Of a stretch of 64,000 nt of DNA, positions 19,026-28,977 are shown piece by piece (position 1 is the stretch's first letter; each line of letters starts with the position of its first letter). The notes below the pieces were generated by a model that searched no databases, had not been told where the DNA came from, and was given only the letters and a program-made list of their open reading frames with translations. The stretch comes from Aradus depressus (taxonomy: Eukaryota > Arthropoda > Insecta > Hemiptera > Aradidae), in assembly GCA_963662175.1 (NCBI GenBank), contig OY759217.1, forward strand, positions 19,346,562 to 19,410,561. Direction: 5' to 3'. The position numbers were made by a program, and so were the translations under genes.

Positions 19026-20290
19026 TATTATTATTATTACAAATATTTTTCATTGAGAAAATGGTCAAAACAAGAAATTCTGTTAAAAAGTTAATCTCGG
19101 GTTTTTTCACGATTACAATACTTTCTTATACCTACTAAAGTTATAAAAAAGTGAAAAAAAAAAAAAAAAAAAAAGGTTCTAGATGGGAGGAAATTGTTGG
19201 TAGAAGTTTTGTTCAAATTGATGGAAATAAGGCTCATCTAAATATGAGGCCCGGCCCTCAATTGATCATTATGGAGAAGGGCCAGGGACCCAACTCCCAT
19301 TTTTTCCACTTGGGCCCCTGAACGGGTTCGTTCCACTCAACTAATGACTCTCACCCCCGCACCTCCACTAACTAAACCTCATTCATTCTCCTTTTCACAC
19401 TCCCTTCAATGTCTAGTCGGGAAAAAATATTGCATTTTTTTCCCCCTTTTCTTTTTTTAGAATGCAATTAATGCATTTCCTTTATTATGTTTTTGTTCTT
19501 TTAATTTCTACTGAATAAAATTCCATATATCACTTCGACAATTGCCAGGTAGGTGGTAGGTGTAGTCCCCGGCGTGAAACAAAAATAATAATATAAGGAA
19601 AAAGTACATTATAATAGAACATTATAAAAACTAATGTATAGAACCGCTATTATGAGTATATATGGGTAATTCCATGCCAACTCAGCATCGGCGTCCACCC
19701 GACCATCTCAAAATTTGGAAATAAGTTGATCAGAGTCTTCCTTAGTCAAAAACAAAACAATTTACCAAGTTGCAGATTTTTTTATAAGGAATTTCATTTT
19801 TCATTAATGAATATTCAAAATCGATAATTATCGAGATTTCAAGTCACTCTAAGCTATTTTTTTCATGTTTTGACGATTTGTGAGCAGGAAAAAATGTCAA
19901 AATAAACTTTTCTTATAGGAAATTTCCTGGAGAATCCATTTTTGAGGTAGTTAAATCAAAATTTTTTGTCCTATTCATGAAAATTTCCGTATTTTCGAAA
20001 AAAATCACTTTTTTTTTTATTACAAATAACTCAAAATGGGTATATCCAAAAAAATGTTTTTCTAGATCAAATCGAAAGGTTTTGAACTGAACTTTAAGAA
20101 TATTCTATGCCCATTTGTACTTTCGGCCTCGAATTATGGTTTTTTGACAATTTTATTTTGAAAGTTAAATTTTCGCTATTTAACGAGTTTAAAATTATAT
20201 TCGATACAAATACATTGTTATAAACAATGAAACTGAGCTAATATCTTCATAATATAAGTTCATTGAAAATTAATCACTCGCTATGTTCAT
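19026..20290. other. Unclassified A+T-rich DNA
   Basis: An A-run lies at 19153-19174. A segment of about 60 bp around 19598-19650 ('acattataaaaactaatg', 'gaaccgctatt') recurs in the same orientation at 22125-22175, on the far side of the two DNA transposon remnants. 'actttcggcctcgaattatg' at about 20119 also occurs at about 17693. No gene is seen. Confidence 0.45.
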
Positions 20291-20311
20291 TTTGTGCATT
20301 ATATGTATTTG

Positions 20312-20885
20312 TCATTTGAATATGTATACATGTACATATGTACGTATGCAATACATCGAAGATGGCGTGGTTGGGGGCAGCTCAGCATCATCCTCGTCTG
20401 CATTTTCGTCTATATTCTGGTCGACATTCAAACTACCCAAAATTTCGGAGTCCGACATCGTTCCAAAAACTGCGATCTGATCGTCAAAATATACATAGTC
20501 ATTGAACGTCAAATTTTTGGCATTTTTGGGAAGAAGTTTTCATGTTTCTGGTGGGCCCGTTTCTATTTCCAGAGTTTGATGTTATGTACCAAAAACAAAT
20601 CCACACATTTTCGCCTGGTTGACGTTTTCCCAAGCTTTCTGAATCATATTCATCGCTGTCAAAATCATGGTCGTGCAACTTTCACCATTCTCGATGGTAT
20701 TCAATTTCAACCATACGACTTCCTGTCAATATAATGTTTTGAAGTTTTGAATGACTCCCTGGTCTGTAAGGGTCTCTAACTTAGATGTCATGTTTGCCAG
20801 AAAAAATTGCAATTTTATGTTTTTCCAATTTTGGTGGGTTGTTATGCACTGTGCAGTTGTCAAGAAAGAGTACATTGAACATGAA
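20312..20885 (-). pseudogene. pogo/Tigger-type DDE transposase remnant
   Basis: Read on the minus strand, frames carry 'LFLDNCTVHNNPPKLE' (the D-N-x-x-x-H box around the second catalytic Asp), then 'NIKLQFFLANMTS' and 'LETLTDQGVIQNFKTLY' (the DQGxI box with the third catalytic Asp). Further on come 'MILTAMNMIQKAWENV' and an acidic C-terminal tail 'QNIDENADEDDAELPP'. These are hallmarks of Tigger/Jerky-type transposases. At least two frameshifts and several stops separate them and the N-terminal DNA-binding half is missing, so it is a fossil. The acidic frame at 20312-20512 is the only stretch still open. Confidence 0.8.
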
Positions 20886-21104
20886 TGTAATTACATATTC
20901 TGTGAAAAACTCGAGTTATAGAGAGGGAGAGTCTGCTGACTTCGAATTATAGAGAGCTCGAAGCCCGCCGAGGAAGGAAAACAATTCGAATTAACGAGTG
21001 TATCTAAACAAAGGTTTTTTTCGATTTATCAAGAGTTTTTCAAGGACATTTAGTTCGAATTATCAAGGAATTCGAACCTCGATAATTCGAATTCATATAT
21101 ATAT
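20886..21104 (-). mobile_element. Probable terminal region of the Tigger-type remnant
   Basis: Repeated words 'ttcgaattatcaagga', 'gttcgaattatc' and 'cctcgataattcgaatt' resemble the 'tcgataattcgaa' ends typical of Tigger/pogo elements. The exact end is lost at the next element. Confidence 0.45.
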
Positions 21105-22058
21105 TAGGGTGTATCGAATTTTTTTAAATTTGATGGCCCTACGAAAAATTGAAAGTAATTCACATGTAAACAATAACAGAATATCAAATAAACTATTGTC
21201 GATGCTTTAGGGGGTCCCACATTCGTCTCAAAAACACGATTTTCACGCTTTTTCGAGTAGTATATTAAAAACTTAAATTGTTTTCTATTTTATTGTTATT
21301 TTTCTGTCAAATTCCAATTCCAAGTCGTGCCCCACTTAATTACAAGTAATATCATCATAAAAAAACATTATGTCAAGTACTTAGAAGTTAACCAAGGAAT
21401 ATTAATTATAGACAAAATGACATACGAGAAATAAAAATTATTCAAAATGCTACCATTCGTCAGATTTTAATGCGGATTGATGCGTTGGAAATAATCTTGA
21501 TATGCAGAAAATCACCGGATTCTGACAACCGAGTTTTTCGAGTACCAAAACTAAATTTTGAAGCTACTAATTATACAGAGTTATTAGGAGTCATTACTCC
21601 TTTTTCAATTTTGTCCTATATTGATTAAAATTGCACACTTTTTTAAATTTCAATTTCACTTATATAAAGAATTTACACTAATTTTCATCAAATTTTAAAA
21701 TACTAAAGTTATCCGCATTAAAATCTGACGAATGGTAGCATTTTGAATAATTTTTATTTCACGTATGTCATTTTGTCTATAATTAATATTCCTTGGTTAA
21801 CTTCTAAGTACTTGAAATAATGTTTTTTTATGATGATATTACTTGTAATTAAGTGGGACACGAAATAACAATGAAATCGAAAAAAGTTCAGTTCTTAATA
21901 TACTACTCGAAAAAGCGTGAAAATCGTGTTTTTGAGACGAATGTGGGACCCCCTAAAGCATCGACAATAGTTTATTTGATATTCTGTTATTGTTTACATG
22001 TCAAATACTTTCAATTTTTCGTAGGGCCATCAAATTTAAAAAATTTCGATACACCCTA
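21105..22058. mobile_element. Long-inverted-repeat element, TA target site
   Basis: A 954-bp element with termini 'gggtgtatcgaa' and 'ttcgatacaccc', flanked by TA. The left arm (21105-21477) and right arm (21713-22058) are nearly complementary over about 350 bp, with a loop of about 235 bp. It has no transposase. The end GGGTGTAT also starts the mariner at 26108, so it may be mobilised by a mariner-like enzyme, which is inference. Confidence 0.85.
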
Positions 22059-22076
22059 ATATATATATATATATAT

Positions 22077-22126
<50 letters not shown>

Positions 22127-22130
22127 CATT
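22059..22130. repeat. (AT)n microsatellite
   Basis: Nearly pure alternating AT of about 60 bp directly beside the preceding element. Confidence 0.95.
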
Positions 22131-22599
22131 ATAATAAAAGATTATAAAACCCAATACACGGAACCGCTATTGTTGTTTTTATAACCAATTATTATAATAA
22201 TATATTATTTTCTCGCTTCTTTAAAAACCTATTAGGCAAACAGGAATAAACTAAATAAATCAAGAGGTAGACTTGAAAGGACTGGGTGTGGTGATGGTAG
22301 AGTGTGGTGAAGGAGCAACAGGTGGTTGTAGACAGAGAGAGTGTGTACAAAGAGTGGGACGAAGATCAGGGCTAGAAGAGTGGAGGTAACTTCATATCGG
22401 ATAATGAGGGTCAGGTTGCAGCCGCATCAGAGACTGCACTCTTTCAGTAGGCTTTTCAAGACCGAGATACCGCAATTTTCGCACAATTTTTATTCATGGA
22501 AATCCCAGGATTAGAAATGGAAAAATATATGTTTAATATTCACTTCTCTAACTTAAATTAATCAATTAATATTTTGTTTTCCATTTAGAAACAATTAGG
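22131..22599. other. No gene recognised
   Basis: The first 50 bp repeat the segment at 19598-19650. The remainder, including a purine-rich stretch at 22260-22400, has no recognised feature. Confidence 0.4.
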
Positions 22600-22960
22600 A
22601 AGAAAATAAATATAAAAGTTTTACTCAACCCAAAATAAAATTTCATATCGATATATTCATTATAGTAGCTCTTTGTGGGGTTTTTGTGTTGAATCTACCC
22701 ACCGGTTCTCCATTTCTTTTTGGCGGATTCGGCTGAAAATCAATCTGTGACGTCTTACGGAGTTATAGATACACTTAAAAAAAAACTGCTTATGTAGATG
22801 TATTAATTTTATTGGAAGCAACCGAATTCACATATGTTCATTCTTTCGGTAGTTATCGTGTCCACAAACAGGAAATTTGGAAATTTTTTTAATTTTTGGG
22901 ATAAAGGAGTCGGAAAAGCGGGAATCTTGGCAAAAACTGAACTGAACTTGAAGGAAATAA
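22600..22960 (+). repeat. Dispersed repeat R, 3' half
   Basis: Modules 'aaatttcatatcgatatatt', 'ggcggattcggctgaaaatc', 'tctttcggtagttatcgtgt' and 'gggataaaggagtcggaaaa' match repeat R in order, with indels. Confidence 0.7.
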
Positions 22961-23007
22961 AACTAGTTTATTTGTGATATTGTCTAATTTCACATAATAT
23001 ATATACA

Positions 23008-23043
23008 TGGGAGTACTTTCGGTATTTCTACCATCCTCAGCCA
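23008..23043 (-). ncRNA. Hammerhead-like motif, family 5
   Basis: On the minus strand: stem I TGG, core CTGAGGA (T7 to G change), T, perfect stem II GGTA-GAAA-TACC, GAAA, palindrome AGTACT, predicted cleavage base C, stem I partner CCA. The core change may reduce activity. Confidence 0.5.
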
Positions 23044-23233
23044 AAAACTAAGACTAACTAAAATATATCAGAATGTCAGCCTCTTGGTGGAACCCCTCAC
23101 CCTCCCTCCTGGTGTTCCCCATGACGTCAGACATTCCTATCTATGCTAAACTGACAAACTGTGAGATATTTTATGAAAATGTCACAATTTTTCAAATGTA
23201 TATTCTAAGATCTATGTAATATTGTAGACTATA

Positions 23234-24225
23234 CCGGGTGATTCATTTAACCTGAAAAACAAGAATAAATCGAAAAATAAGCTTTATCGAAAAAAATTGT
23301 TCAAACAAAAGTTGCAAGGTTTAAAGGGGGGCATATAATGGTGATACGAAATTTAGCCTCGAGTGGCGTTTTCAGGGTCAAATCAATGGCAACTTCGATT
23401 TTTTCAATGGGAACCCATAGTTTTAATTGCATACTTGTATTCTACGTGAAAAAATAAGTATCTTTTGTAGGAAAAGTTTTGTTTGAAAATGTCAATTTTT
23501 TATGGTTTTGAGAATATAAGAAACGAGACTATCCTAACCGATGGTTTGGTCGAGGTGGTCCAGTAAACTGGCCAGCTAGGTCACCGGACTAACTTCGCCA
23601 GATTTTTTTCAATGGGGATATTTAAAAGAACAAGAATACAAAAATGTGCCAACTACAACTGAAAATATGAAAGAGAGAATCAGAAATGCATGTCGAGAAA
23701 TTGACAGAAAAACTTTATTAAGGACGGTGCAATGTTTCATTACACGTGTTGAAAAATGTATTGAAGTTCAGGGACATCATTTTGAACATTTATTAAGATG
23801 ATAATTAATTGTTGATAAGTGGTGTGAAATTATTCAATTATTTGTTTTCAAAATTTTGTGTCAATAGTAATTCTTTGTTACAATAACATTCATTTTAATT
23901 TAATCTATGTTTATTTCTTTGTGCATCAAATTTGTGTTTTTAAATTCTCAAAACCATAAAAAATTGACATTTTCAAACAAAACTTTTCCTACAAAAGATA
24001 CGTATTTTTTCAGGTAGAATATAAGTATGCAATTAAAACTATGGGTTCCCATTGAAAAAATCGAAGTTGCCATTGATTTAACCCTGAAAACGCCACTCGA
24101 GGTTAAATTTCCTATTACCATTATATGTCCCCCTTTAAACCCTGCAACTTTTATTTGAACAATTTTTTTCGATAAAGCTTATTTTTCGACTTATTCTTGT
24201 TTTTCAGGTTAAATGAATCACCCGG
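23234..24225 (+). mobile_element. Tc1/mariner-superfamily element with long terminal inverted repeats
   Basis: A 992-bp element bounded by 'ccgggtgattcatttaac' and its complement, with TATA directly flanking both ends (23230-23233 and 24226-24229). The arms are nearly complementary for about 285 bp. Between them lies a transposase remnant. Non-autonomous today. Confidence 0.85.
23536..23801 (+). pseudogene. DDE transposase C-terminal remnant
   Basis: Starting at 23536 the reading is 'NRWFGRGGPVNWPARSPD', then a frameshift, then 'SPDFFQWGYLKEQEYKN', 'TTTENMKERIRNACREI' and 'VEKCIEVQGHHFEHLLR', with a stop at 23799-23801. 'WPARSPDLTPLDFFLWGYLK' type motifs mark the third catalytic Asp in a common insect DDE transposase group of the Tc1/mariner superfamily. 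N-terminal domains and the first two catalytic residues are absent. The tail is otherwise well kept. Confidence 0.8.
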
Positions 24226-24313
24226 TATAATGTTTCCTATGCATTAACAATGAACAGGCGAGTAATATAACATAGTAAAAAATCAAAATAATTGGTTCTA
24301 ATTACAAACTAAT

Positions 24314-24610
24314 TCAACTTATTATTTTGTAAATTATATGATCTATTGGTAAGAGGTAAATGCTATGTATATTTAACGTACCTGTGCACTGGAGGGTTAT
24401 ATTATTGGTGACAGTAAGGGGGAATATTTTAGATTGGTTTGGTCGTTCCTTTAAAGTTCTGTTTATTTCTAATTGTTCTAATGAGTTGAGTAATGAGCTT
24501 TTTTCACAGAAATGAAGGTATTTTATGCCTGTGTTTGTATCAAATGTATGTTTGTGTTGGTTGATGTGTTGGGCGAATGTTGATTTTGTTATGTTGTGTG
24601 TTGTATCCAA
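24314..24610 (-). pseudogene. GIY-YIG-like endonuclease C-terminus, Penelope-like
   Basis: The reading frame includes 'ITKSTFAQHINQHKHTFD', 'TNTGIKYLHFCEKSSLLN' and 'LEQLEINRTLKERPN'. In Penelope-like elements the C-terminal GIY-YIG domain has the pattern S-x-x-A-x-H-x(5)-H followed by a Leu/Glu-rich helix 'LEALEI'. The catalytic GIY and YIG strands themselves are upstream and lost. No in-frame ATG starts the frame, and a stop lies 18 bp before its first codon. Assignment is by motif resemblance and supported by the hammerhead motif downstream on the same strand. Confidence 0.5.
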
Positions 24611-24680
24611 GTTAGTACCTATCTATTTCTGATATATGTTCTTTGAGTCTATGTTAGAATTGTCTCCCAGTATGTCCTCA

Positions 24681-24757
24681 ACAAAAACTCAACGTTGCAT
24701 GTTTGACCAATTACATAATTTCTCTTACATTTGGTATAGCTGGGAAGTATAAAGTAT
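24681..24757 (+). repeat. Dispersed repeat R, 3' end
   Basis: 'aaaactcaacgttgcatg', 'gaccaattacataattt' and 'ttggtatagctgggaagta' are the terminal part and hairpin of repeat R. Confidence 0.75.
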
Positions 24758-25099
24758 CCGTAATACATCAGAGATACACCTACAAATAATGAAATAGAAA
24801 AAAAAAAGTGTAATTACGCCGTTGTTCACATATACGTAAATACGGTAAGAAACGGGGAGAAACGTAAATAGAAGGGCCCCTAAAGAGGGGGGAGGTTGTT
24901 TGGTTGAAAACCACTTACACAGACGGTTGCCTCTTACCAACCACTTTACATTCTAGCCACCCAGCACTTGGCCTCTTTTAAATGAAGGTCCCACCGGCCT
25001 TTTTGGGACCAGCCAAATTGAAAAAATGCATTCAAGTTCGCCCGTAGCCATCACTTTGTGATACGGCAGGCCCTAGCAAAGAAATGAGAGAGAATTTTA
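24758..25099. other. No gene recognised
   Basis: A small minus-strand frame of 71 codons has no recognisable motif. No repeat match was noticed. Confidence 0.4.
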
Positions 25100-25285
25100 A
25101 CTTAGCATGAATTTGGACAATATTTTTGTTGGTCTCTAAAATTGAGACCCATAGACAAACACATTTTTTTTTCTGATTTTTGGATTTCAGGGGATCGGAG
25201 ACCATTAAATTCCAGTGAACGACAACATCAAATTTTCAACAGGTTACATAACTTCTCCTATACTTTGTAAAACTGTGCAAGTTGT
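25100..25285 (+). repeat. Dispersed repeat R, 3' end
   Basis: 'ttggatttcaggggatcgga', 'taaattccagtgaa', 'acaggttacataacttctcc' and 'tatactttgtaaaactg' match the 3' end of repeat R. Confidence 0.75.
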
Positions 25286-25654
25286 AAAGCTTATATATAT
25301 TTCAATTTTTGGCCGATGAAATTGAAATTTGTACCATAGTGAACCGTCAAGAACGCTGCTCTATACCAACCTCAGAACAATGGTAACCTGGCCCTAACAT
25401 CTATCAAGTTGGCATTCGTTATTGGAAAACTTAGTTCCCGATGTATTCTCTCTCGTCTGTACAAGGTTCACCCACCCAGATGAGAGGGGGTGGCGAGGGA
25501 GGCACAGTTGGTGCACATTTTGATTAGCTGCCGTCAAATTTGCATTTCTGTTCAAAAACATTGTTAGCAGTGATGAGGTTTTAATAAGGGTACTACTTAA
25601 CTACTTTATGCAGCTAAAAACCATCCACTCTTAATCACCGTTTTTATATCACCA
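25286..25654. other. No gene recognised
   Basis: Unique-looking sequence of mixed composition with no open frame above 60 codons. Confidence 0.4.
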
Positions 25655-25790
25655 GCTGTTCGAAGTATGGGGGAAGTTTAATCGGTTAGAAATTCCATGT
25701 TGAGTTTTCACCAAATTTCCACGTTTTCCGACACCCTGTTTTCAAAAATTTTTTAAATATTCTGTGAACACAACTCTTATATATTATTAC
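25655..25790 (-). repeat. Dispersed repeat R, minus-strand 3' end
   Basis: 'ccagctgttcgaagtatggg', 'agtttaatcggttag' and 'gttgagttttcaccaaattt' are the reverse complement of the repeat R terminus. Confidence 0.75.
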
Positions 25791-26107
25791 AAAACCACTT
25801 TTCCCATTTATTTTTTACCTTCTTAAAAAATAGCGGTTACAGACGTTTCAGGACGCACTGTTTCGAGTAAGTGTTTGAATGCAGAAGTCGACACAACAAA
25901 TATGTTCTATAAACGGAAGATTCTGATTGACAGAAGAAATAGTTAACCTAAAGAACACATGTATTATAGATATTGATGATTTTTGAGAAATGGAAGAAGT
26001 GATGCTGTAATAATGTATAATAAATATGAATTAAGAATATCCTTAGCCAAAAAGTAAAACGATAACTCCAAATATAATGCATATTTCGACAAGAAATTTT
26101 ATATGTA

Positions 26108-27390
26108 AGGGGTGTATCAAAAAAAGTGACAGTTTTTCAACAAAAAATTAATATATTTTTTTCTTTAAACCACAATAAAATTAATATTCAAAATATAACC
26201 CATTATGGTCCACTGTCTTTTGCAATCTCTCAGCCAGCTCTTTGATCCCACTCAGATACCACTCCTTGGGATGGGCATCAAAAAATTCTTGCACAGCTGA
26301 TTCGACTTCTTGAAAAGTAATAAATGTTTTCCCTTGCAGGAAGTGGGCCATGGACCGAAACAAATGAAAATCTGATGGAGCTAGGTCCGGACTGAATGGT
26401 GGGTGCGGTAGAAGTTCGATCCCATCAAGATTTTTGACTTTTTCCTTGGTCTTACGGGATGTGTGCGGTCTGACGTTGTCATGCTGGAACAAAATTCCTT
26501 TGCGGTTGACCGAAGCTGGATAACGCTGTGACAGTTTTGCGTAAATTCTATCTAGCTGCTCGCAATAGAGGTCAGAATTTATTGTGCAACCATCAAGAAC
26601 AAATTCATGGTGGACCACTCCTTCGTAGTTCCAAAAAACGCACAGCATTGATTTTTTTTCGAACTTTCCCCTTACAGCAACTGGAAAAGCCGTTTGACCT
26701 CGATCTAACCATTGGCTAATGGTTTCAGGATTTCGCCAGTAAACCCACTTTTCATCACAAGTGACGATTTTTTGGTAAAACCGCAAATCGGAAGGGTTTT
26801 TCAAGAGCTTTGTGCAAATCTCTACCTTCTGAGAAGACTGCTGGGGTGTAAGCTCGTGTGGAACGAATCTGCAGCTCCTTTTCACCTTCCCCATGGCGTG
26901 TAGATGGCGACACACAGTGTCTTTTGACACTCCACACTCCCTGGCAAGGTCACGAGTACTCGTGGCTGGATTTGATTCTACAGCTTGCTGCAGAACCTCA
27001 TTAACCGCCAATGATGGCCGCCCTGAGCCCTTCTTCTTTTCCAGGGACGTATCTCCACTATTAAATTTTTGAAACCAACGCCGCGCGGTTTGCTTGTCAA
27101 GCACACCTTCTCCTTCAGTTTTGTTGATTTCACGAGTCGCTTCGGCGGCTGTAGAGGATTTTCCCAATAATGATTTAAAATGACGAGAATCTCGTAAGAC
27201 ACCGTCATCTTACTTCTTGCATAAAAATTTTAAACTAAATTCATATGGAGCCAGTCAGTGTTGATAAACAAGCTTAGATTAGTGTTCTAAAAAGAGAATA
27301 AGTTGTTGGTAAACAAGAAATAGGATTAATGTGTTTACAGCTTTTGGGATTCAGGCATTCGACGAAATGGTCATTTTTTTTATACACCCT
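26108..27390 (-). mobile_element. mariner transposon, near-complete
   Basis: A 1283-bp element with inverted termini 'ggggtgtatcaaaaaaagtg' at the left and the complement of 'gggtgtataaaaaaaatgac' at the right, next to TA at 26106-26107. Right-hand flank is imperfect, so the second TA is not clear. Size and single-gene layout are typical of mariner. It sits inside repeat R, so it arrived later than that copy. Confidence 0.9.
26181..27209 (-). pseudogene. mariner transposase, open frame without an in-frame ATG
   Basis: The frame spans about 342 codons, the usual mariner length, and no internal stop is present. From the TTG at 27167: an N-terminal helix-turn-helix ('KQTARRWFQKFNSGD'), a second one ('DLARECGVSKDTVCRHLH'), the linker motif FVPHEL (usually WVPHEL), and the catalytic Asps in 'VTCDEKWV' (D138), 'FQHDNVRPH' (D230) and 'SPDLAPSDFHLF' (D266). 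The enzyme would excise and insert at TA sites. Spacing of the last two Asps is 35 residues, one more than the mariner standard of 34. An ATG at 27206-27208 is one base out of frame and a stop precedes in frame, so the start appears lost. Confidence 0.85.
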
Positions 27391-27600
27391 CAGAACTCCA
27401 TAAGAACGACTCCTATTTTCAGACGAATCGGTCAAAGGGAAGGGAAGATGAGGGGGGCTTAACACAAAAACCCAGAAATGCCAACTAATAAAAGTATCGA
27501 CATACAATTTTACACAAACTCAAAACCCCATAAGGTTGTATTAATTCGTTCCGGGAAAGTATATTCTCTGACAACTATTTTTTAATTTTTTTTATTTTTG

Positions 27601-28010
27601 GAATAAGGGAGTTGGAAAACATGAAATTTAAGTGAAAATCCCACACACAGACCATCGCAAAAATGGTCAAAAGTTGACCCCATGATATTTAATATTATAT
27701 CTAATTGCTATAAAGTATTATACTGCGAGGCAGCACAAAACGAGTTGAGGCCCCTCTCAGATCCTTTTCTTCCCTTCGGCCGATTTCGCTGAAAATCAAT
27801 CGGTGTCGTCCTTGGTACGCATATAAAATTTCGTATCGATACATCCATTCAAACGGGAGTTATCGTGTTCACAGACACACAAACAGGCAGACTTTTTTTT
27901 TTATATCATATTTGGATTCCAGGGGGTTGGAAAACATGAAATTCCGGTGAAAATTCAACATTAAATTTTTGTCTGATTACATAACTTTCCCTATACTTTG
28001 TATGTGAAAG
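27601..28010 (+). repeat. Dispersed repeat R, plus-strand copy
   Basis: 'cggccgatttcgctgaaaat', 'aaaatttcgtatcgataca', 'acgggagttatcgtgttcac', 'gaaattccggtgaaaattca' and 'ttccctatactttgtatgtg' follow the family's module order. Confidence 0.85.
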
Positions 28011-28304
28011 TAAAAAAAATGAAAATAGGAAAATCTTTATGAAGAGATAAGAAGATAGATATTTCTAGTCTCCTCAGACCCTAACCTACTTTCATCTCTT
28101 CTAACAAATCCGTTTTTCTTCAACAATCTTTTTCGGTCTCCGGAGCTGGCCCTCACAAGAAGAAAGTTGCCACCAACAATAAGTAGACATCTCTTTGAAG
28201 TCACAAAAACAGAACTTGGAGTACCTACCCCACTCGCCACCATTCTCTAATTCTCAGCCACTTTCAGATATTGCGTTATATCTTCCTCACTACGTGGAAT
28301 TTTA
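28011..28304. other. No gene recognised
   Basis: A 68-codon minus-strand frame (28037-28243) has a normal-looking composition but no recognisable domain. Possibly part of an unknown repeat. Confidence 0.35.
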
Positions 28305-28395
28305 CTTCCTCAGCTATGATGTATACGGAAAGTTATGTAATCGGTCAGAAAGATGATGAGTTTTCACTGGAATATTACAAAAAATGAAAACAAAA
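28305..28395 (-). repeat. Dispersed repeat R, minus-strand 3' end
   Basis: 'acttcctcagctatgatgta', 'aagttatgtaatcggtcaga' and 'gatgagttttcactgga'. Confidence 0.75.
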
Positions 28396-28426
28396 CACAT
28401 TGCTATCTGTGTGAACATGTTCGCGA

Positions 28427-28626
28427 CGGTAGTCTAGGGTAGCGTGCGTGCCTTCTGAGCTCAGGATCGCGGGTTCGAAACCCGGTCAAGGTTCTTAGGT
28501 TAAGAACCATCGCTAAGCGGTGGTCCCGAGCCTGTTCAATGTCAGGTACTCGAGAAGAGAGCTCTGGTAGTTGGCAATATGTATGACCTTGTAGTTAAAG
28601 TCCGGGCATGAGTCATAAAACCTAAA
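28427..28626 (+). mobile_element. tRNA-derived SINE, internally deleted
   Basis: The head has B box 'gggttcgaaaccc' but a damaged A-box region ('tagtctagggtag'). About half of the body is deleted. The tail ends 'gtcataaaacctaaacctaa', two copies of a CCTAA-like unit. Confidence 0.85.
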
Positions 28627-28629
28627 CCT

Positions 28630-28790
28630 AAAAGTCCGAGTCTAGTGTAGTCCAAAATTTTGCCGTAGACAATCGCTTAACGTCCCATCCTAAGGACGGC
28701 GTGCTCAAGGTTTTTTTTTATCTGGGAGGTGGCCCCGGCCGGGTTTCGAACCTGCAATCCTGACCACTGATTATTCTCGCAAACCGGGGG
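28630..28790 (-). mobile_element. tRNA-derived SINE, 5' fragment
   Basis: Minus-strand body 'gcttaacgtcccatcctaag' and head 'ccgggtttcgaacc'. It lies back to back with the preceding copy. Confidence 0.8.
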
Positions 28791-28887
28791 ACCTGGAAAA
28801 AATTGTATTTCATATAATGTGTTTTTTTTAGTTTTCTCTACGTCTATTTGAAGAGATGTTTGATTAGGTCATAAATATATGCAGTAT

Positions 28888-28977
28888 AGAGGGTAGCTCA
28901 GTGGTATGCGTGCTTGCCATCTGAGCTCAAGATCGTGGGTTCGAAAGCCCGGGCATGAGTCATAAAACATAAAATCT
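28888..28977 (+). mobile_element. Miniature SINE: tRNA head fused directly to tail
   Basis: The head 'gggtagctcagtggtatgcg' up to 'gggttcgaaa' is followed at once by the tail 'gcccgggcatgagtcataaa'. The whole body of about 260 bp is missing. The junction lies in sequence shared by head and tail (AAaCCCGG and AAaGCCCGGG), so microhomology-driven deletion or template switching is likely. Confidence 0.85.

Larger units (their letters stand above)
22962..24680 (-). mobile_element. Penelope-like element 3' fragment, split by a DNA transposon
   Basis: On the minus strand the order is: GIY-YIG-like endonuclease C-terminus (24610 to 24314), a 992-bp insertion (24225 to 23234), then about 200 bp of 3' sequence carrying a hammerhead-like motif. 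Removing the insertion and one TATA copy rejoins the flanks. An endonuclease C-terminus followed by a hammerhead-bearing terminal repeat is the layout expected of Penelope-like retroelements. No reverse transcriptase remains because the left side of the element (24680 onward) has been replaced by repeat R. Confidence 0.6.
26056..27600 (-). repeat. Dispersed repeat R, minus-strand copy split by a mariner
   Basis: Left of the mariner: 'acgataactccaaatata', 'cgacaagaaattttatatgt'. Right of it: 'cagaactccataagaacgac', 'agacgaatcggtcaaaggga', 'ggggggcttaacacaaaaac'. Together they make one uninterrupted repeat R copy. Confidence 0.8.

Noticed and set aside
26528..26903. Plus-strand frames within the mariner
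   Set aside because: Shadows of the transposase frame on the minus strand.
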